This document shows positions 1-8,817 of a DNA stretch of 64,000 bases, in pieces. This DNA comes from Azospirillum oleiclasticum. Lineage in GTDB: Bacteria; Pseudomonadota; Alphaproteobacteria; Azospirillales; Azospirillaceae. The notes beneath the pieces were generated by a model. That model made no database searches. It worked only from the letters and a program-made list of their open reading frames with translations, and had not been told where the DNA came from. Position numbers and translations under genes: made by a program. Positions within the stretch are counted from its first letter, which is position 1. The number at the start of each line of letters is the position of its first letter. The stretch is taken from the NCBI RefSeq assembly GCF_013423485.1, contig NZ_JABFFR010000037.1, forward strand, positions 1 to 64,000, written 5' to 3'.

Positions 1-434
1 GCCGCCGCGATCAGGCCCTTGCCGGCGAGCGCGTGGCCGGCACCTTTGCCGTCGGCGGTCAGCGTACCCAGCGTGGCGCTGGCCGCCGACGGCGCGGACT
101 GCATCCGCAGTCCGGCGAACACACTGCCCTTCGGAGCGTCGATGACGGGGCCGGACAAGCGGAAGTCGTACGCCGCGGCCGCTGCTCCGTCTCTGCGGTA
201 CAGCAGGTCACGGGCCAGTTCCACAAGAAGGCCGGCGTGCCCACCGTCGACATCGGACAGCTTTTCCTCCGGTTCAGCATTCGGCAGGTGGCGCAGGGCG
301 CCCTCGAAGACGCCTCGCGCCGGTGCCGGCAGGAGGTTCCCGCGCACGCTGTACCGGAAATTCGAATAGAGATGGCTGATGCCCTACACGTTCTGGTCGT
401 CCTGGGCTGTTAAACACCACTCCTTAAGATCCAT
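1..434 (-). pseudogene. partial ORF with in-frame amber codon, unknown family, runs off left edge
   Basis: Read on the minus strand from ATG at 434, the frame encodes MDLKEWCLTAQDDQNV, meets a TAG at 386-384 (codon 17), then continues open to the left edge for about 128 codons (GISHLYSNFRYSVRGN..., ending ...HALAGKGLIAA). Third positions after the TAG are overwhelmingly G or C, as in real genes of this window, so the frame is coding-like, but it has no ATG start after the TAG. A second ATG at 469 in another frame gives only 19 residues and stops at 410, which would suit an old frameshift near 425. The simplest reading is a decaying gene with a nonsense mutation. Alternatives are a sequencing error, readthrough, or a GTG start about 12 codons after the TAG with no clear ribosome site. 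I do not recognise the family. Confidence 0.5.
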
Positions 435-486
435 GCGCCGTCGATCCCATTCAGAAACGGATCGATCATATCCCAAGAAACTCCCG

Positions 487-516
487 TTTCGATAGAGATC
501 TCTATCGAAAATTATA
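487..516 (-). promoter_or_regulatory. perfect 24-bp palindrome next to a TATAAT box
   Basis: Positions 487-510 form an uninterrupted self-complementary sequence, half-site TTTCGATAGAGA followed at once by its reverse complement. On the minus strand a consensus TATAAT (516-511) abuts it upstream, so the palindrome would lie over the transcription start of the leftward gene that begins at 434. No convincing -35 box is visible. A loopless perfect palindrome is more typical of a dimeric repressor operator than of a terminator, and no T-run follows it. No regulator for it is encoded next door. Confidence 0.5.
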
Positions 517-593
517 TGCGCGGCACAAAACCGCACTCGCCAGCACGCATCGAGCCAAATTTTTCAACTTTGAAATCTGTGTCCGCCTGACTC

Positions 594-1718
594 TCAATCC
601 GCCAGCTCCGCCGCGATCTCGGCGAAGCGGTGGTGGATGGTGAGGAAGGTGTCGACCAGGGCCGGGTCGAAATGGGTGTCGCGGCCTTCGCGGATGATGC
701 GGACGGCCTGCTCGTGCGACATCGCGTCCTTGTAGACGCGGCGGGAGATGAGGGCGTCGTAGACGTCGGCGATGGCCATGAGGCGGCCGGAGATGGGGAT
801 CGCCTCGCCGCGCAGGCCCTGGGGATAGCCGCTGCCGTCCCATTTCTCCTGATGGGTGTGCGCGATCTCGCGGGCCAGACGCAGGAAGGAGGAGTCGGCG
901 TCGCCCAGCAGCCCCTCGGCCTTGCGGATGGCCTCGTAGCCCAGCGTGGTGTGGGTCTTCATCACCGCGAACTCGTCGGGGGTCAGCCGGCCGGGCTTCA
1001 GCAGGATGGCGTCGGGCACGCCGACCTTGCCGATGTCGTGCAGCGGCGCGGATTTGTGCAGCAGCTCGATGAAGGCGTCGGTGAGCAGGTCGCGGTGGGC
1101 CGGCCCATGCACGGGATCGTCGCGCAGGGCCTCGGCGAGGATCCGCACGAAGCGCTGGGTGCGGCGGATGTGGTTGCCGGTCTCCGCGTCGCGGGTCTCG
1201 GCCAGCGAGGCCATGGCGACGATGGTGGCGTCCTGGCTGGCCTGCAGGTCACGGGTGCGCCGCGCCACCTCCGCCTCCAGATGGGCGTTGCGGTCGCGGA
1301 TGATGTCGGCGGCCTGCTTGAGGCTGAGGTGGTTGCGCACGCGGGCCAGAAGCAGCGGCGGCGACACCGGCTTGGTCACGTAATCGACGGCGCCCAGCGC
1401 CAGCCCCTCCTGCTCGTCCCGCTCCTCGGTGCGGGCGGTCAGGAAGATGACGGGGATGTCGCGGGTCTGCGGGTCGGCCTTCAGCCGGCGGCACACCTCG
1501 TAACCGTCCATATCCGGCATCATCACGTCGAGCAGGATCAGGTCCGGCGGCCCGTCCGAGCGGGCGATGCGGAGCGCGCGCTCGCCGTTCGGCGCCACCT
1601 TCACCCGGTAATCCTCGCGCAGCAGCGCCCCCATGACGGTCAGGTTCTCCGGCGTGTCGTCCACCACGAGGACGACGCTGCGTTCCTCCAACCCGCTGTT
1701 CATGCCCCCACTCTTCAT
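594..1718 (-). CDS. two-component response regulator with HD-GYP domain (RpfG-like c-di-GMP phosphodiesterase)
   Basis: A 374-residue cytoplasmic response regulator. Residues 15-130 are a CheY-like receiver with acidic pair D20-D21, phosphoacceptor D64 (LLDVMMPDMDG) and KP at 116-117. A linker helix follows, and then an HD-GYP domain at about 165-374. Its metal ligands are visible as H183, H227-D228 (PLHDIGK) and the GYP signature at 297-299 (WDGSGYPQGL). Proteins of this build hydrolyse cyclic di-GMP when the receiver is phosphorylated. The start ATG at 1718 overlaps the stop of the upstream hybrid kinase in a 4-nt ATGA junction, so the two are translationally coupled and the kinase is its likely phosphodonor, probably through its Hpt domain. 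All metal ligands I looked for are present, so it is probably active. Confidence 0.93.
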   Translation of the reverse strand: MKSGGMNSGLEERSVVLVVDDTPENLTVMGALLREDYRVKVAPNGERALRIARSDGPPDLILLDVMMPDMDGYEVCRRLKADPQTRDIPVIFLTARTEERDEQEGLALGAVDYVTKPVSPPLLLARVRNHLSLKQAADIIRDRNAHLEAEVARRTRDLQASQDATIVAMASLAETRDAETGNHIRRTQRFVRILAEALRDDPVHGPAHRDLLTDAFIELLHKSAPLHDIGKVGVPDAILLKPGRLTPDEFAVMKTHTTLGYEAIRKAEGLLGDADSSFLRLAREIAHTHQEKWDGSGYPQGLRGEAIPISGRLMAIADVYDALISRRVYKDAMSHEQAVRIIREGRDTHFDPALVDTFLTIHHRFAEIAAELAD

Positions 1719-4700
1719 GCCGGATCCATGGATGCGACGTGACGGTCGAGGACCTCGTCCACGACCGCCAGCGCGGTCTCGAAATCGAAACGGTCGATGG
1801 CGGCGGTCAGGGTCCGCCGCTCCTGCGCGCCCAGCAGGGCCGTCACCGACGGCTCCTCCGCCGCCAGCAGGGCCTGCGCCTCGGGATCGTCGTCGCGCAG
1901 CAGCGCCGCCAGACGGCGCAGCGACGCCAGCGCCGCGCCGCGGTCCACCGCGGCCGGGGCGGGAGCGTCGCCGCCATCGTGCCGGTGGATCGCCGCCACC
2001 GCGTCCGCCATGGCGGTGGCGAAGGCCTGCACGGCGTCCGGCTCCGGCGTGCGCCCCTCGCGCAGCGTGGCTTCCAGCACGGCGGCGGCGGCCTGGACGC
2101 GCACCGCCCCGATCTGGGCGGCGGTGCCGCGCAGCGTGTGGGCGATGAACTCCGCCCGCGCCGGATCGCCCGCGGCCAGCGCCTCGCGCAGGCGGTCGGG
2201 GCCGGCCGCCTGATCGGCGGCGAAGCGGCGCAGCAGACGCTCGTAGAGGGTGGCGCGACCCAGCGTCCGGCCGAGCGCCGCCTCCACGTCGAACACGCCG
2301 GCCAGCGCGGCGAAATGGTCCTCCGCCTTGGCCGGGGGAGCGTCCGGGGCGACGTCGCCCGGCCGCCCGGTGTCCACCCGCCGTGTCGCCACCGCGGGGC
2401 CGGAGGCACGCCAGCGGGCCAGCGTGGCGTACAGTTCGGCCGGGTCGATGGGCTTGGGGATGTGGTCGTCCATCCCCGCCTCCAGGCAGCGGCGGCGATC
2501 GTCCTCCATGGCGTTGGCGGTCATGGCGATGATCGGCAGGCCGGGCCAGGATCCCTCGGCGCGGATGGCGATGGTGGCGGCGATGCCGTCCATCACCGGC
2601 ATCTGCATGTCCATCAGCACGGCGTCGAACGCCTCCCGCCGCAGCCGTTCGATGGCGGCGGCGCCGTGGTCGGCCACCGCGACCGACAGGCCGGCACCCT
2701 CCATCAGCTCGCGCGCCACCTCCTGGTTGACGGCGTTGTCCTCCACCAGCAGCACGCGCATGCCGGCCAGCGCCGCCGGGACCTCGTCATCGGACAGGGC
2801 GGTCCGCCCCGCCGGACGCGCCCGGCCGCCCAGGACGCGCAGCATGGAATCGAACAGCATGCTGGGGCTGATCGGCTTGACCAGCACCTCGTCCAGACCG
2901 GCCACCGCGGCGCGGCCCACCACATCCTCCCGCCCGTAGGCGGTGACCAGAACGACGCGCGGCGCCCGGCCGGCGGGGGAGAGGTCGCGCACGCGCTCCC
3001 AGGTGGCGATGCCATCCATGCCCGGCATGAACCAGTCGAGCACCAGCACCGTGAAGGGATCGCCACCGGACGCCGCCGCGCGCACCCGCTCCACCGCCTC
3101 CGCACCGGAGTCCGCCTCGTCCACCCGGAAGGTCATGGAGCGGAGCTGGGTGGCGACGGCGGCCCGGGCGTTGGCGTTGTCGTCCACCACGAGCACGCGG
3201 CGGCCGCGCAGGTCCGCCTCCGGGATCAGCATGCCCGGCCCGCCGGCCCCGCGGCCGAGACGGGCGGTGAACCAGAAGGTGCTGCCGGCTCCGGGCACAC
3301 TTTCGACGCCGACGTCGCCGCCCATCAGCTCCGCCAACCGCCGGCAGATGGCAAGCCCCAGCCCGGTGCCGCCGTACCGGCGGGTGGTGGAGCCGTCCGC
3401 CTGCTGGAAGGGGCGGAACAGCCGGGCCTGTTCCGCCGCCGTCATGCCGACGCCGGTGTCGCGCACGGAAAAGCGCAGCAGCGTGTGGCTGGCCGTCTCC
3501 TCCGCCACGCGGACGGAGACCGCGACCTCGCCGCGCTCGGTGAACTTGACGGCGTTGCCGACGTAGTTGATCAGCACCTGCCCCACCCGCAACGGATCGC
3601 CGACCAGCCGCGGCGGCACGTCCAGCGCCACGTCGAACACCAGCTCCAGCCCCTTGGCCGCGGCGCGCTCGGCCACCACGTCGGCGACGTTGCGCAGCAC
3701 CTCCTCCAGGTCGAACTCCAGCGCCTCGATCCTGAGCTGGCCGGCCTCGATCTTGGAGAAGTCGAGGATGTCGTTGATGACCGCCAGCAGATGCTGACCC
3801 GCCTGCCGGATCTTGGCGGCCTGGTCGCGCTGCTGGCGGGTCAGGTCGGTGCGCAGCAGCAGGTGGGTCATGCCGATCACCGCGTTCAGCGGCGTGCGGA
3901 TCTCGTGGCTGACGTTGGCGAGGAACAGGCTTTTGGCCTGGTTGGCGGCGTCGGCCTCGCGGTAGGCGGCGAGCAGCTCGCCCTCCACCCGCTTGCGCTC
4001 GGTGGCGTCGCGCAGGACGCCGGTGAACAGCACCTCGTCACCGAAGCGCGCCTCGCTGACCGACAGGTCGAGCGGGAAAAGGTCGCCCGACTTGCGACGG
4101 CCCATCACCTCGCGCCCACTGCCGATGATGCGCGGCTCGTGGGTGCGGTGGTAGCGGTCGAGATAGCCGTTGTGGCGCGAGCGGTCGGGCTCCGGCATCA
4201 GCATGGCGACGTCCTGGTCCAGCGTCTCCGCCTCGCTGTAGCCGAAGATGCGCTCGGCACTGGGGCTCCAGCGCTGGATGCGGCCGGTTCCGTCGATGGT
4301 GATGATGGCGTCGACCACGTTGTCGAGGATGGCGTTCAGCCGCGCCTGCCCGGTGCGCGCCTCGCGTTCCGCCGCCTCGCGCAGCGCCACCGCCTCGCGC
4401 AGGCTCTGCGCCGTCTCGAACTGGCGGCCGGCGAAGCTGCCGGCCAGCGTGGCGACGGCGACGATGCTGGCGAACAACCCGATCAGCACCGCCAGCACGG
4501 TGGGATCGACGGCCGCCGCCGGTGCGCCCGCGGGAACGGGGAAGAACACCGCCGCGCGCATGGCGGTGTAGTGCATGCCGGCCACCGCCGCCCCCATGAC
4601 CACCGCCGCCATCGGCACCGACAGCAGCGGGTGCGGGCCGACGCGGCGGCGCAGCGCCAGCATGCCCAGCGACAGGAAGGCCAGGAACACCGCCACCACC

Positions 4701-5203
4701 ACCGACAGCAGCACCAGAAGCGGGTCGTAGCGCAGCAGCGCGTCCAGCGTCATCGCCGCCATGCCGGTGTAGTGCATGGCCCCGATGCCGCCGCCCATCA
4801 GCACCGACCCGGTGAGCAGCCGCGCCATGCCGATGTCGCCGCGCCGGCCGATGACCAGCAGCGCCACCCCGCTCGCCAGCAGGCTCGGCAGCACCGACAG
4901 CAGCGTCGTCCCGATGTCGTAGCCGATGCCGCAGGGCAGCGAGAAGGCCAGCATGCCGATGAAGTGCATGGACCAGATGCCGCCGCCCATGCTGACCGCC
5001 CCGGCCGCCACCCATGCGAGCCGGCCGATCCGCGTGCCGGACGCCGCCACCCGCTCCGCCGTCAGCAGCGCCACCAGCGCCGCCAGCATGGCGATCAGCA
5101 CGGACAGGACGACGAGCCCGGGGCTGTAGGCGCCCGGCAGCGGCGCCAGCGCCTCCGCTTCGGCGAAGCTCGGCCGGAAGTAACGGTCCAACCAGAACGT
5201 CAT
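1715..5203 (-). CDS. MHYT-PAS hybrid sensor histidine kinase with two receivers and an Hpt domain
   Basis: A 1162-residue membrane hybrid kinase. Residues 25-260 form a seven-helix MHYT sensor with motif copies at 79-82 (MHFI), 143-146 and 210-213 (both MHYT); this domain is proposed to bind a metal and sense a diatomic gas. A PAS domain follows at about 285-400. It keeps residues equivalent to FixL heme His200, Arg206 and Arg220 (here H344, R350, R364). HisKA has H433 (NVSHEIRTPLN), and the HATPase has the N box at N550 and GTGLGL at 612-617. Receivers have D723 and D865, and the Hpt domain has H1022 (AHTLRGTAAQ). A C-terminal tail of about 100 residues is unassigned. The ATG at 5203 follows no strong ribosome site. 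It overlaps the HD-GYP regulator by 4 nt, which suggests a gas- or redox-responsive c-di-GMP pathway. Confidence 0.92.
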   Translation of the reverse strand: MTFWLDRYFRPSFAEAEALAPLPGAYSPGLVVLSVLIAMLAALVALLTAERVAASGTRIGRLAWVAAGAVSMGGGIWSMHFIGMLAFSLPCGIGYDIGTTLLSVLPSLLASGVALLVIGRRGDIGMARLLTGSVLMGGGIGAMHYTGMAAMTLDALLRYDPLLVLLSVVVAVFLAFLSLGMLALRRRVGPHPLLSVPMAAVVMGAAVAGMHYTAMRAAVFFPVPAGAPAAAVDPTVLAVLIGLFASIVAVATLAGSFAGRQFETAQSLREAVALREAAEREARTGQARLNAILDNVVDAIITIDGTGRIQRWSPSAERIFGYSEAETLDQDVAMLMPEPDRSRHNGYLDRYHRTHEPRIIGSGREVMGRRKSGDLFPLDLSVSEARFGDEVLFTGVLRDATERKRVEGELLAAYREADAANQAKSLFLANVSHEIRTPLNAVIGMTHLLLRTDLTRQQRDQAAKIRQAGQHLLAVINDILDFSKIEAGQLRIEALEFDLEEVLRNVADVVAERAAAKGLELVFDVALDVPPRLVGDPLRVGQVLINYVGNAVKFTERGEVAVSVRVAEETASHTLLRFSVRDTGVGMTAAEQARLFRPFQQADGSTTRRYGGTGLGLAICRRLAELMGGDVGVESVPGAGSTFWFTARLGRGAGGPGMLIPEADLRGRRVLVVDDNANARAAVATQLRSMTFRVDEADSGAEAVERVRAAASGGDPFTVLVLDWFMPGMDGIATWERVRDLSPAGRAPRVVLVTAYGREDVVGRAAVAGLDEVLVKPISPSMLFDSMLRVLGGRARPAGRTALSDDEVPAALAGMRVLLVEDNAVNQEVARELMEGAGLSVAVADHGAAAIERLRREAFDAVLMDMQMPVMDGIAATIAIRAEGSWPGLPIIAMTANAMEDDRRRCLEAGMDDHIPKPIDPAELYATLARWRASGPAVATRRVDTGRPGDVAPDAPPAKAEDHFAALAGVFDVEAALGRTLGRATLYERLLRRFAADQAAGPDRLREALAAGDPARAEFIAHTLRGTAAQIGAVRVQAAAAVLEATLREGRTPEPDAVQAFATAMADAVAAIHRHDGGDAPAPAAVDRGAALASLRRLAALLRDDDPEAQALLAAEEPSVTALLGAQERRTLTAAIDRFDFETALAVVDEVLDRHVASMDPA

Positions 5204-5402
5204 ATGACAACTCTTGCGCCCGGATCCAAATGCTCCTGGCCCAAGTTTGGACCAAACCGCGCGTACGTTCCAAACATTACGGAGGCGCCGTGCTTCCGGA
5301 TCGCAATTTTGTCGAAAAAATACTCCTCCACGCCACAGGCGTTACATCGCGAAACGGGCACACGGTGCTGTTGCACGGCGTGCCGGGGCGTGGAAGGCGC
5401 GG

Positions 5403-5624
5403 TCAGTTGGTGCCGACCGTCTTGTCCTTCTTGCGGGTGAGCTGGAGCTGGCCGTCGGCACCCTTCACGTAGGTTGTCTTGCCCACGGCAAGGTTGTCGA
5501 GGATGGTGACCAGCGCGCGGGGAATCGCCGCGAACTCCTTCGAGCCGCGCGACACCGTGTTGTAGTTGGCCACATGCGCGCGCAGCGCGTCCTTGCCAAC
5601 CGGTTTGCCGTCGTTGCCGATCAT
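5403..5624 (-). CDS. small conserved-looking protein of unknown function (73 aa)
   Basis: A 73-residue, basic, soluble protein (MIGNDGKPVGKDALRAHVAN to ...RKKDKTVGTN). The frame stays open upstream, but composition becomes non-coding before the ATG at 5624, which follows a purine-rich GGACGGCGG stretch at a workable distance. There is no signal peptide, membrane segment or Cys motif. The central part is predicted mostly helical and the C-terminus is lysine-rich. It stands alone between the divergent 5773 gene and the MHYT kinase and could be transcribed in the same direction as the kinase. I do not recognise the family; the coding call rests on codon bias and the compact reading frame. Confidence 0.55.
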   Translation of the reverse strand: MIGNDGKPVGKDALRAHVANYNTVSRGSKEFAAIPRALVTILDNLAVGKTTYVKGADGQLQLTRKKDKTVGTN

Positions 5625-5772
5625 CGTGCCGCCGCCGTCCGTTCGAGGAAATGCAGTGTTCTGCCGCGCCGTCCGCGGCCATGCAAGGGCCGCATGCGGC
5701 CCATCGCCGGACAAGCATGTTGCGGACGCGCGCGCTCCACCGCATTCTGCATACGGTAATAGGAAGGGCGCG

Positions 5773-6240
5773 ATGACGGACGACGAGATCCAAGCGCTGA
5801 TCCGCCGTATCAGGGCCGAGCGGCCGAACCGCGACCTGACCGCGGCGGTCGCTCTTGCCCTGGGCTGGACCACGGGGCCGAGCCGGGCGGGATGGAAGCT
5901 GGTGGCGCCCCACGCCACCGTCGGGGGCATGGTCATGGCACCGCCCGAAGCCACCATGCCGGCGGTGGTGTGGTTCGACCCCGAGGGGCAGGAGCGCGGC
6001 GGCATCGTCGGCAGCCGCGACGAGACGCTGCCGCCCTGGCTGACCAGCCTGGACGCCGCACTCGGCGCCGTCCCGTGCGACCGCAGGGCCCGGCTGCTCT
6101 ACCACGCCATCATGAACCACGCCGCCTGGCTGATCCAGGCCGAGCGGGAAGACCCCGCACTCGACCGCCTGCCGGCCTTCATCGTCGCCGAGCTGCTGGA
6201 CGACCGTGGCGAGCCGGAACCGCAGCCCGTCGTCCCCTGA
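5773..6240 (+). CDS. hypothetical protein (155 aa)
   Basis: A 155-residue soluble protein starting MTDDEIQALIRRIRAER. I chose the ATG at 5773 because AGGAAGG lies 6-12 nt upstream and coding-like composition begins there, although the frame stays open back to 5566. The N-terminal third is helical (residues 1-35). The middle carries a short strand-rich stretch, and residues 95-130 form a second helical region (ARLLYHAIMNHAAWLIQAE). There is no signal peptide or membrane segment. The mixture of an N-terminal helix and GWTTGPSRAGWKLVAP resembles small phage-like or ABM-type hypothetical proteins of alphaproteobacteria, but I cannot name a family. It is divergent from the 73-aa gene and convergent with the DUF486 gene. 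Confidence 0.65.
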   Translation: MTDDEIQALIRRIRAERPNRDLTAAVALALGWTTGPSRAGWKLVAPHATVGGMVMAPPEATMPAVVWFDPEGQERGGIVGSRDETLPPWLTSLDAALGAVPCDRRARLLYHAIMNHAAWLIQAEREDPALDRLPAFIVAELLDDRGEPEPQPVVP

Positions 6241-6262
6241 CCCCGAATCGCGCCGATGCCGC

Positions 6263-6598
6263 CTACAGCCGGTCGGCGAACATGAAGGCCACGGCGCCGA
6301 CCAGGCACAGGAAGGCGGCGCCGTGGTTCCATTTCAGGGTCTCGCCGAGGAAGAACACGGCGAAGCCGGCGAAGACCAGCAGGGTGACCACCTCCTGTAT
6401 GACCTTGAGCTGGCCGGCGCTGAAGCCCTGCTCGTAGCCGATGCGGTTGGCGGGCACGGCGAAGCAGTATTCCACGAAGGCGATGGCCCAGCTCGCCAGC
6501 ACCACCTGCCACAGCGGCCGGTCGGTGAATTTCAGGTGGCCGTACCACGCCACCGTCATGAACAGGTTGGAGACGCTCAGGAGAAGGATCGTCGTCAT
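6263..6598 (-). CDS. DUF486 / DMT-superfamily small membrane protein
   Basis: A 111-residue inner-membrane protein with four predicted transmembrane helices, roughly residues 2-18, 30-48, 68-86 and 90-108 (ILLLSVSNLFMTVAWYGHLK, then ASWAIAFVEYCFAVPANRIG). Length, four-helix plan and the AVPANRIGYEQG segment fit the DUF486 branch of the drug/metabolite transporter superfamily; function in that family is not established. The start is the ATG at 6598 with GAAGGATC-like purines inside the leader. An in-frame ATG at 6637 would add a Ser/Arg-rich, non-membrane extension that looks spurious. It is convergent with the 155-aa gene and lies just downstream of the PAS kinase on the same strand, 67 nt away. 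Confidence 0.85.
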   Translation of the reverse strand: MTTILLLSVSNLFMTVAWYGHLKFTDRPLWQVVLASWAIAFVEYCFAVPANRIGYEQGFSAGQLKVIQEVVTLLVFAGFAVFFLGETLKWNHGAAFLCLVGAVAFMFADRL

Positions 6599-6665
6599 CG
6601 CGCCGCTCGCGGTTCCGGAAGACCGCCTGTGTCGCACAGGCCGGGCCGCCGGGAAAGCAGGCCGG

Positions 6666-8693
6666 TCAGGCGTTCCCCATGGTGCGGGTCAGCGCGTTGA
6701 GCAGCACCGGCGGCGACACCGGCTTGTGCAGCACGTCGATGCCGCTGTCCCGCGCCTCGCGCAGGCGGTCGGGTGCCGTCTCCCCGGTCAGGATCAGGCT
6801 GGGGATGGGGCGGCGGAAATGCTCGGTCACCCTGCGGATGGCCTCGGTTCCGGTGTGCCCCTCGCGCAGCCGGTAGTCGGCGAGGATCAGGCCGGGCGGA
6901 CCGCCGCGCGCGTTCAGCGCGGCCATCGCCTCCTCCACCGAGGTGGCGGCGATCACGTCGTAGCCCCAGCCGCGCAGCACCAGCGCCAATCCGGCCAGCA
7001 CCACCGGCTCGTCGTCGATCAGCAGGATGGCTCCGCGCGGCCCGAGCACACGCTCGCCGGCCGGCTCCAAGGTGGGCGGGCGGATGGCGGCCGGCGACTC
7101 GCCGTCGGTCGGCACCTCCACCCAGAAGACGCTGCCGCGGCCGGGGGCCGAGCGCAGCCCCACCGGGTGGCCCAGCAGCCCGGCGATGCGCCGCACGATC
7201 CCCAGCCCGAGCCCCAGACCCTTGGCGCGGTCGCGCTCGGGGTTGCCCAGCTGCACGAAGTCGTCGAAGATCTCGGCGCGGCCGTCGGCGGGCATGCCGA
7301 CACCGGTGTCCCTCACCTCGATGCGCGCGCCGGACCCGGCGCGGCGGCAGCCGACCAGCACCCGGCCGGACGGGCTGAAGCGGATGGCGTTCTCCACGAG
7401 CTGGCGCAGCAGGCGGGCGAGCAGCGCCGGGTCCGACACCAGGGTCAGCGACGACAACACCACCCGCAGCTCGACACCCGAGAGGGCCGCGGCGTCGGCG
7501 TAATCGGCCGGCAGCGGCGCCAGCAGGGCGTCCGCCGGGAAGGCCACGGGGCTGGCCGTCTCCACCCCGGCGTCGAGGCGCGCCACCTCCAGCAGCGAAT
7601 CGAGCAGGGACTTCAGGGCGCCGATGGCGCCCTCCATGTCGGTGACCATCGCCCGCTCCGACCCTTCCGGCAGGCGCGCGGACAGGGCCGCGGCGTAGAA
7701 CATCAGCGACTGCACCGGCTGGCGCAGGTCGTGTCCGGCGGCGGCCAGGAACTTGGCCTTCGACAGGGCGGCGCGCTCCGCCTCCTCCTTGGCGGTGCGC
7801 AGCGCGCTCTCGGCGCGCTTGCGGTCGGTGATGTCGCGCAGGACGCCGGCGAACAGCCGCTGGCCGGCCAGATTGCCCTCCCCCACCGCCAGCTCCACCG
7901 GGAACACCCGGCCGTCCTTGTGGCGGCCCTGCACCTCGCGACCGATGCCGATGATGCGCGCCTCGCCCGTACGCAAGTAGCGGGCGACATACTCGTCGTG
8001 CTCCTGCCGGTAGGGTGGCGGCATCAGCATCGACACGTTGCGGCCCAGCACCTCCGCCGCCGCGTAACCGAAGATCCGCTCGGCCGCGCGGTTGAAGCCG
8101 CCGATGCGGCCCTTGTCGTCGATGGTGACGATGGCGTCCGCGGCGGCGTCGAGGATGGCGCGGTTGCGCGCCTCGCTGTGGCGCAGCCGCTCCTCGATCT
8201 CCTTGCGGGCGCCGACGTCGCGGACGAAGCCGGCGAACAGCCGCTCGCCGCCCCCACCGTGGCTGTCGCCGACCGCCAGCTCCATGGCGAAGGTCGTGCC
8301 GTCGCGGCGCAGACCGCGCACGTCGCGGCCCTTGCCGATGATGCGCGCGTCGCCGGTCTGCAGGTAACGCTGGAGGTAACCGTCATGGGCGGAGCGGTCG
8401 GGGTCCGGCATCAGCATGGAGACGTTGCGCCCGACCACCTCCTCGGCCCGCCAGCCGAACATGCGTTCGGCGGAGCGGCTGAAGGCCTGCACGGTGCCGC
8501 GGCCGTCGATGATGACCAGCCCATCGACCGCGCTGTCCAGGATGGCGCGGGTCAGGTCGCCGCCGGCTCCGGGGGCGGAGGACGGGTTGGCGCCCGGCAT
8601 CGGGGCGTGGACGCGGCCGCGCAGCCACCAGCCGACCGCACCGGCGGCGACGGCCGTGAGAAGCACGGTCAGGATCATGCCCGCGGCGTCCAT
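6666..8693 (-). CDS. PAS-PAS hybrid sensor histidine kinase with C-terminal receiver (FixL-like PAS)
   Basis: A 675-residue kinase. One N-terminal membrane helix (residues 6-23) is followed by a first PAS at about 45-165 and a second at 175-290. HisKA has H321 (AAAGHDLRQPVQSLM, the variant seen in hybrid kinases of the NahK/RpfC-like group), then comes a HATPase (DTGVGM, GLGLGLGIV) and a receiver at about 550-675 (LLIDDEP, ILADYRL). Both PAS domains retain the FixL positions for heme His and two arginines (H103/R109/R123 and H232/R238/R252). The ATG at 8693 is preferred because GGGGTGGGG sits 4-12 nt upstream; a GTG at 8702 would add three residues. The single receiver and no Hpt suggest phosphorelay to a separate partner. 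The upstream neighbour, divergent, is a cache-domain protein. Confidence 0.9.
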   Translation of the reverse strand: MDAAGMILTVLLTAVAAGAVGWWLRGRVHAPMPGANPSSAPGAGGDLTRAILDSAVDGLVIIDGRGTVQAFSRSAERMFGWRAEEVVGRNVSMLMPDPDRSAHDGYLQRYLQTGDARIIGKGRDVRGLRRDGTTFAMELAVGDSHGGGGERLFAGFVRDVGARKEIEERLRHSEARNRAILDAAADAIVTIDDKGRIGGFNRAAERIFGYAAAEVLGRNVSMLMPPPYRQEHDEYVARYLRTGEARIIGIGREVQGRHKDGRVFPVELAVGEGNLAGQRLFAGVLRDITDRKRAESALRTAKEEAERAALSKAKFLAAAGHDLRQPVQSLMFYAAALSARLPEGSERAMVTDMEGAIGALKSLLDSLLEVARLDAGVETASPVAFPADALLAPLPADYADAAALSGVELRVVLSSLTLVSDPALLARLLRQLVENAIRFSPSGRVLVGCRRAGSGARIEVRDTGVGMPADGRAEIFDDFVQLGNPERDRAKGLGLGLGIVRRIAGLLGHPVGLRSAPGRGSVFWVEVPTDGESPAAIRPPTLEPAGERVLGPRGAILLIDDEPVVLAGLALVLRGWGYDVIAATSVEEAMAALNARGGPPGLILADYRLREGHTGTEAIRRVTEHFRRPIPSLILTGETAPDRLREARDSGIDVLHKPVSPPVLLNALTRTMGNA

Positions 8694-8817
8694 CGGCCCC
8701 ACCCCATCCCCCGCTGCAAAGCCCCTTGTCGTTCTATGGTCGAATGGCCGTACCGGCGGCCGTCGCTATGATGTCCCGCACCCTCGCCACGCCCAACGAA
8801 CGAAGAGGATGCACCCC

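Noticed and set aside
384..386. Pyrrolysine reading of the TAG codon
   Set aside because: No pylT, pylS or methylamine methyltransferase context is seen, and a nonsense mutation is far simpler.
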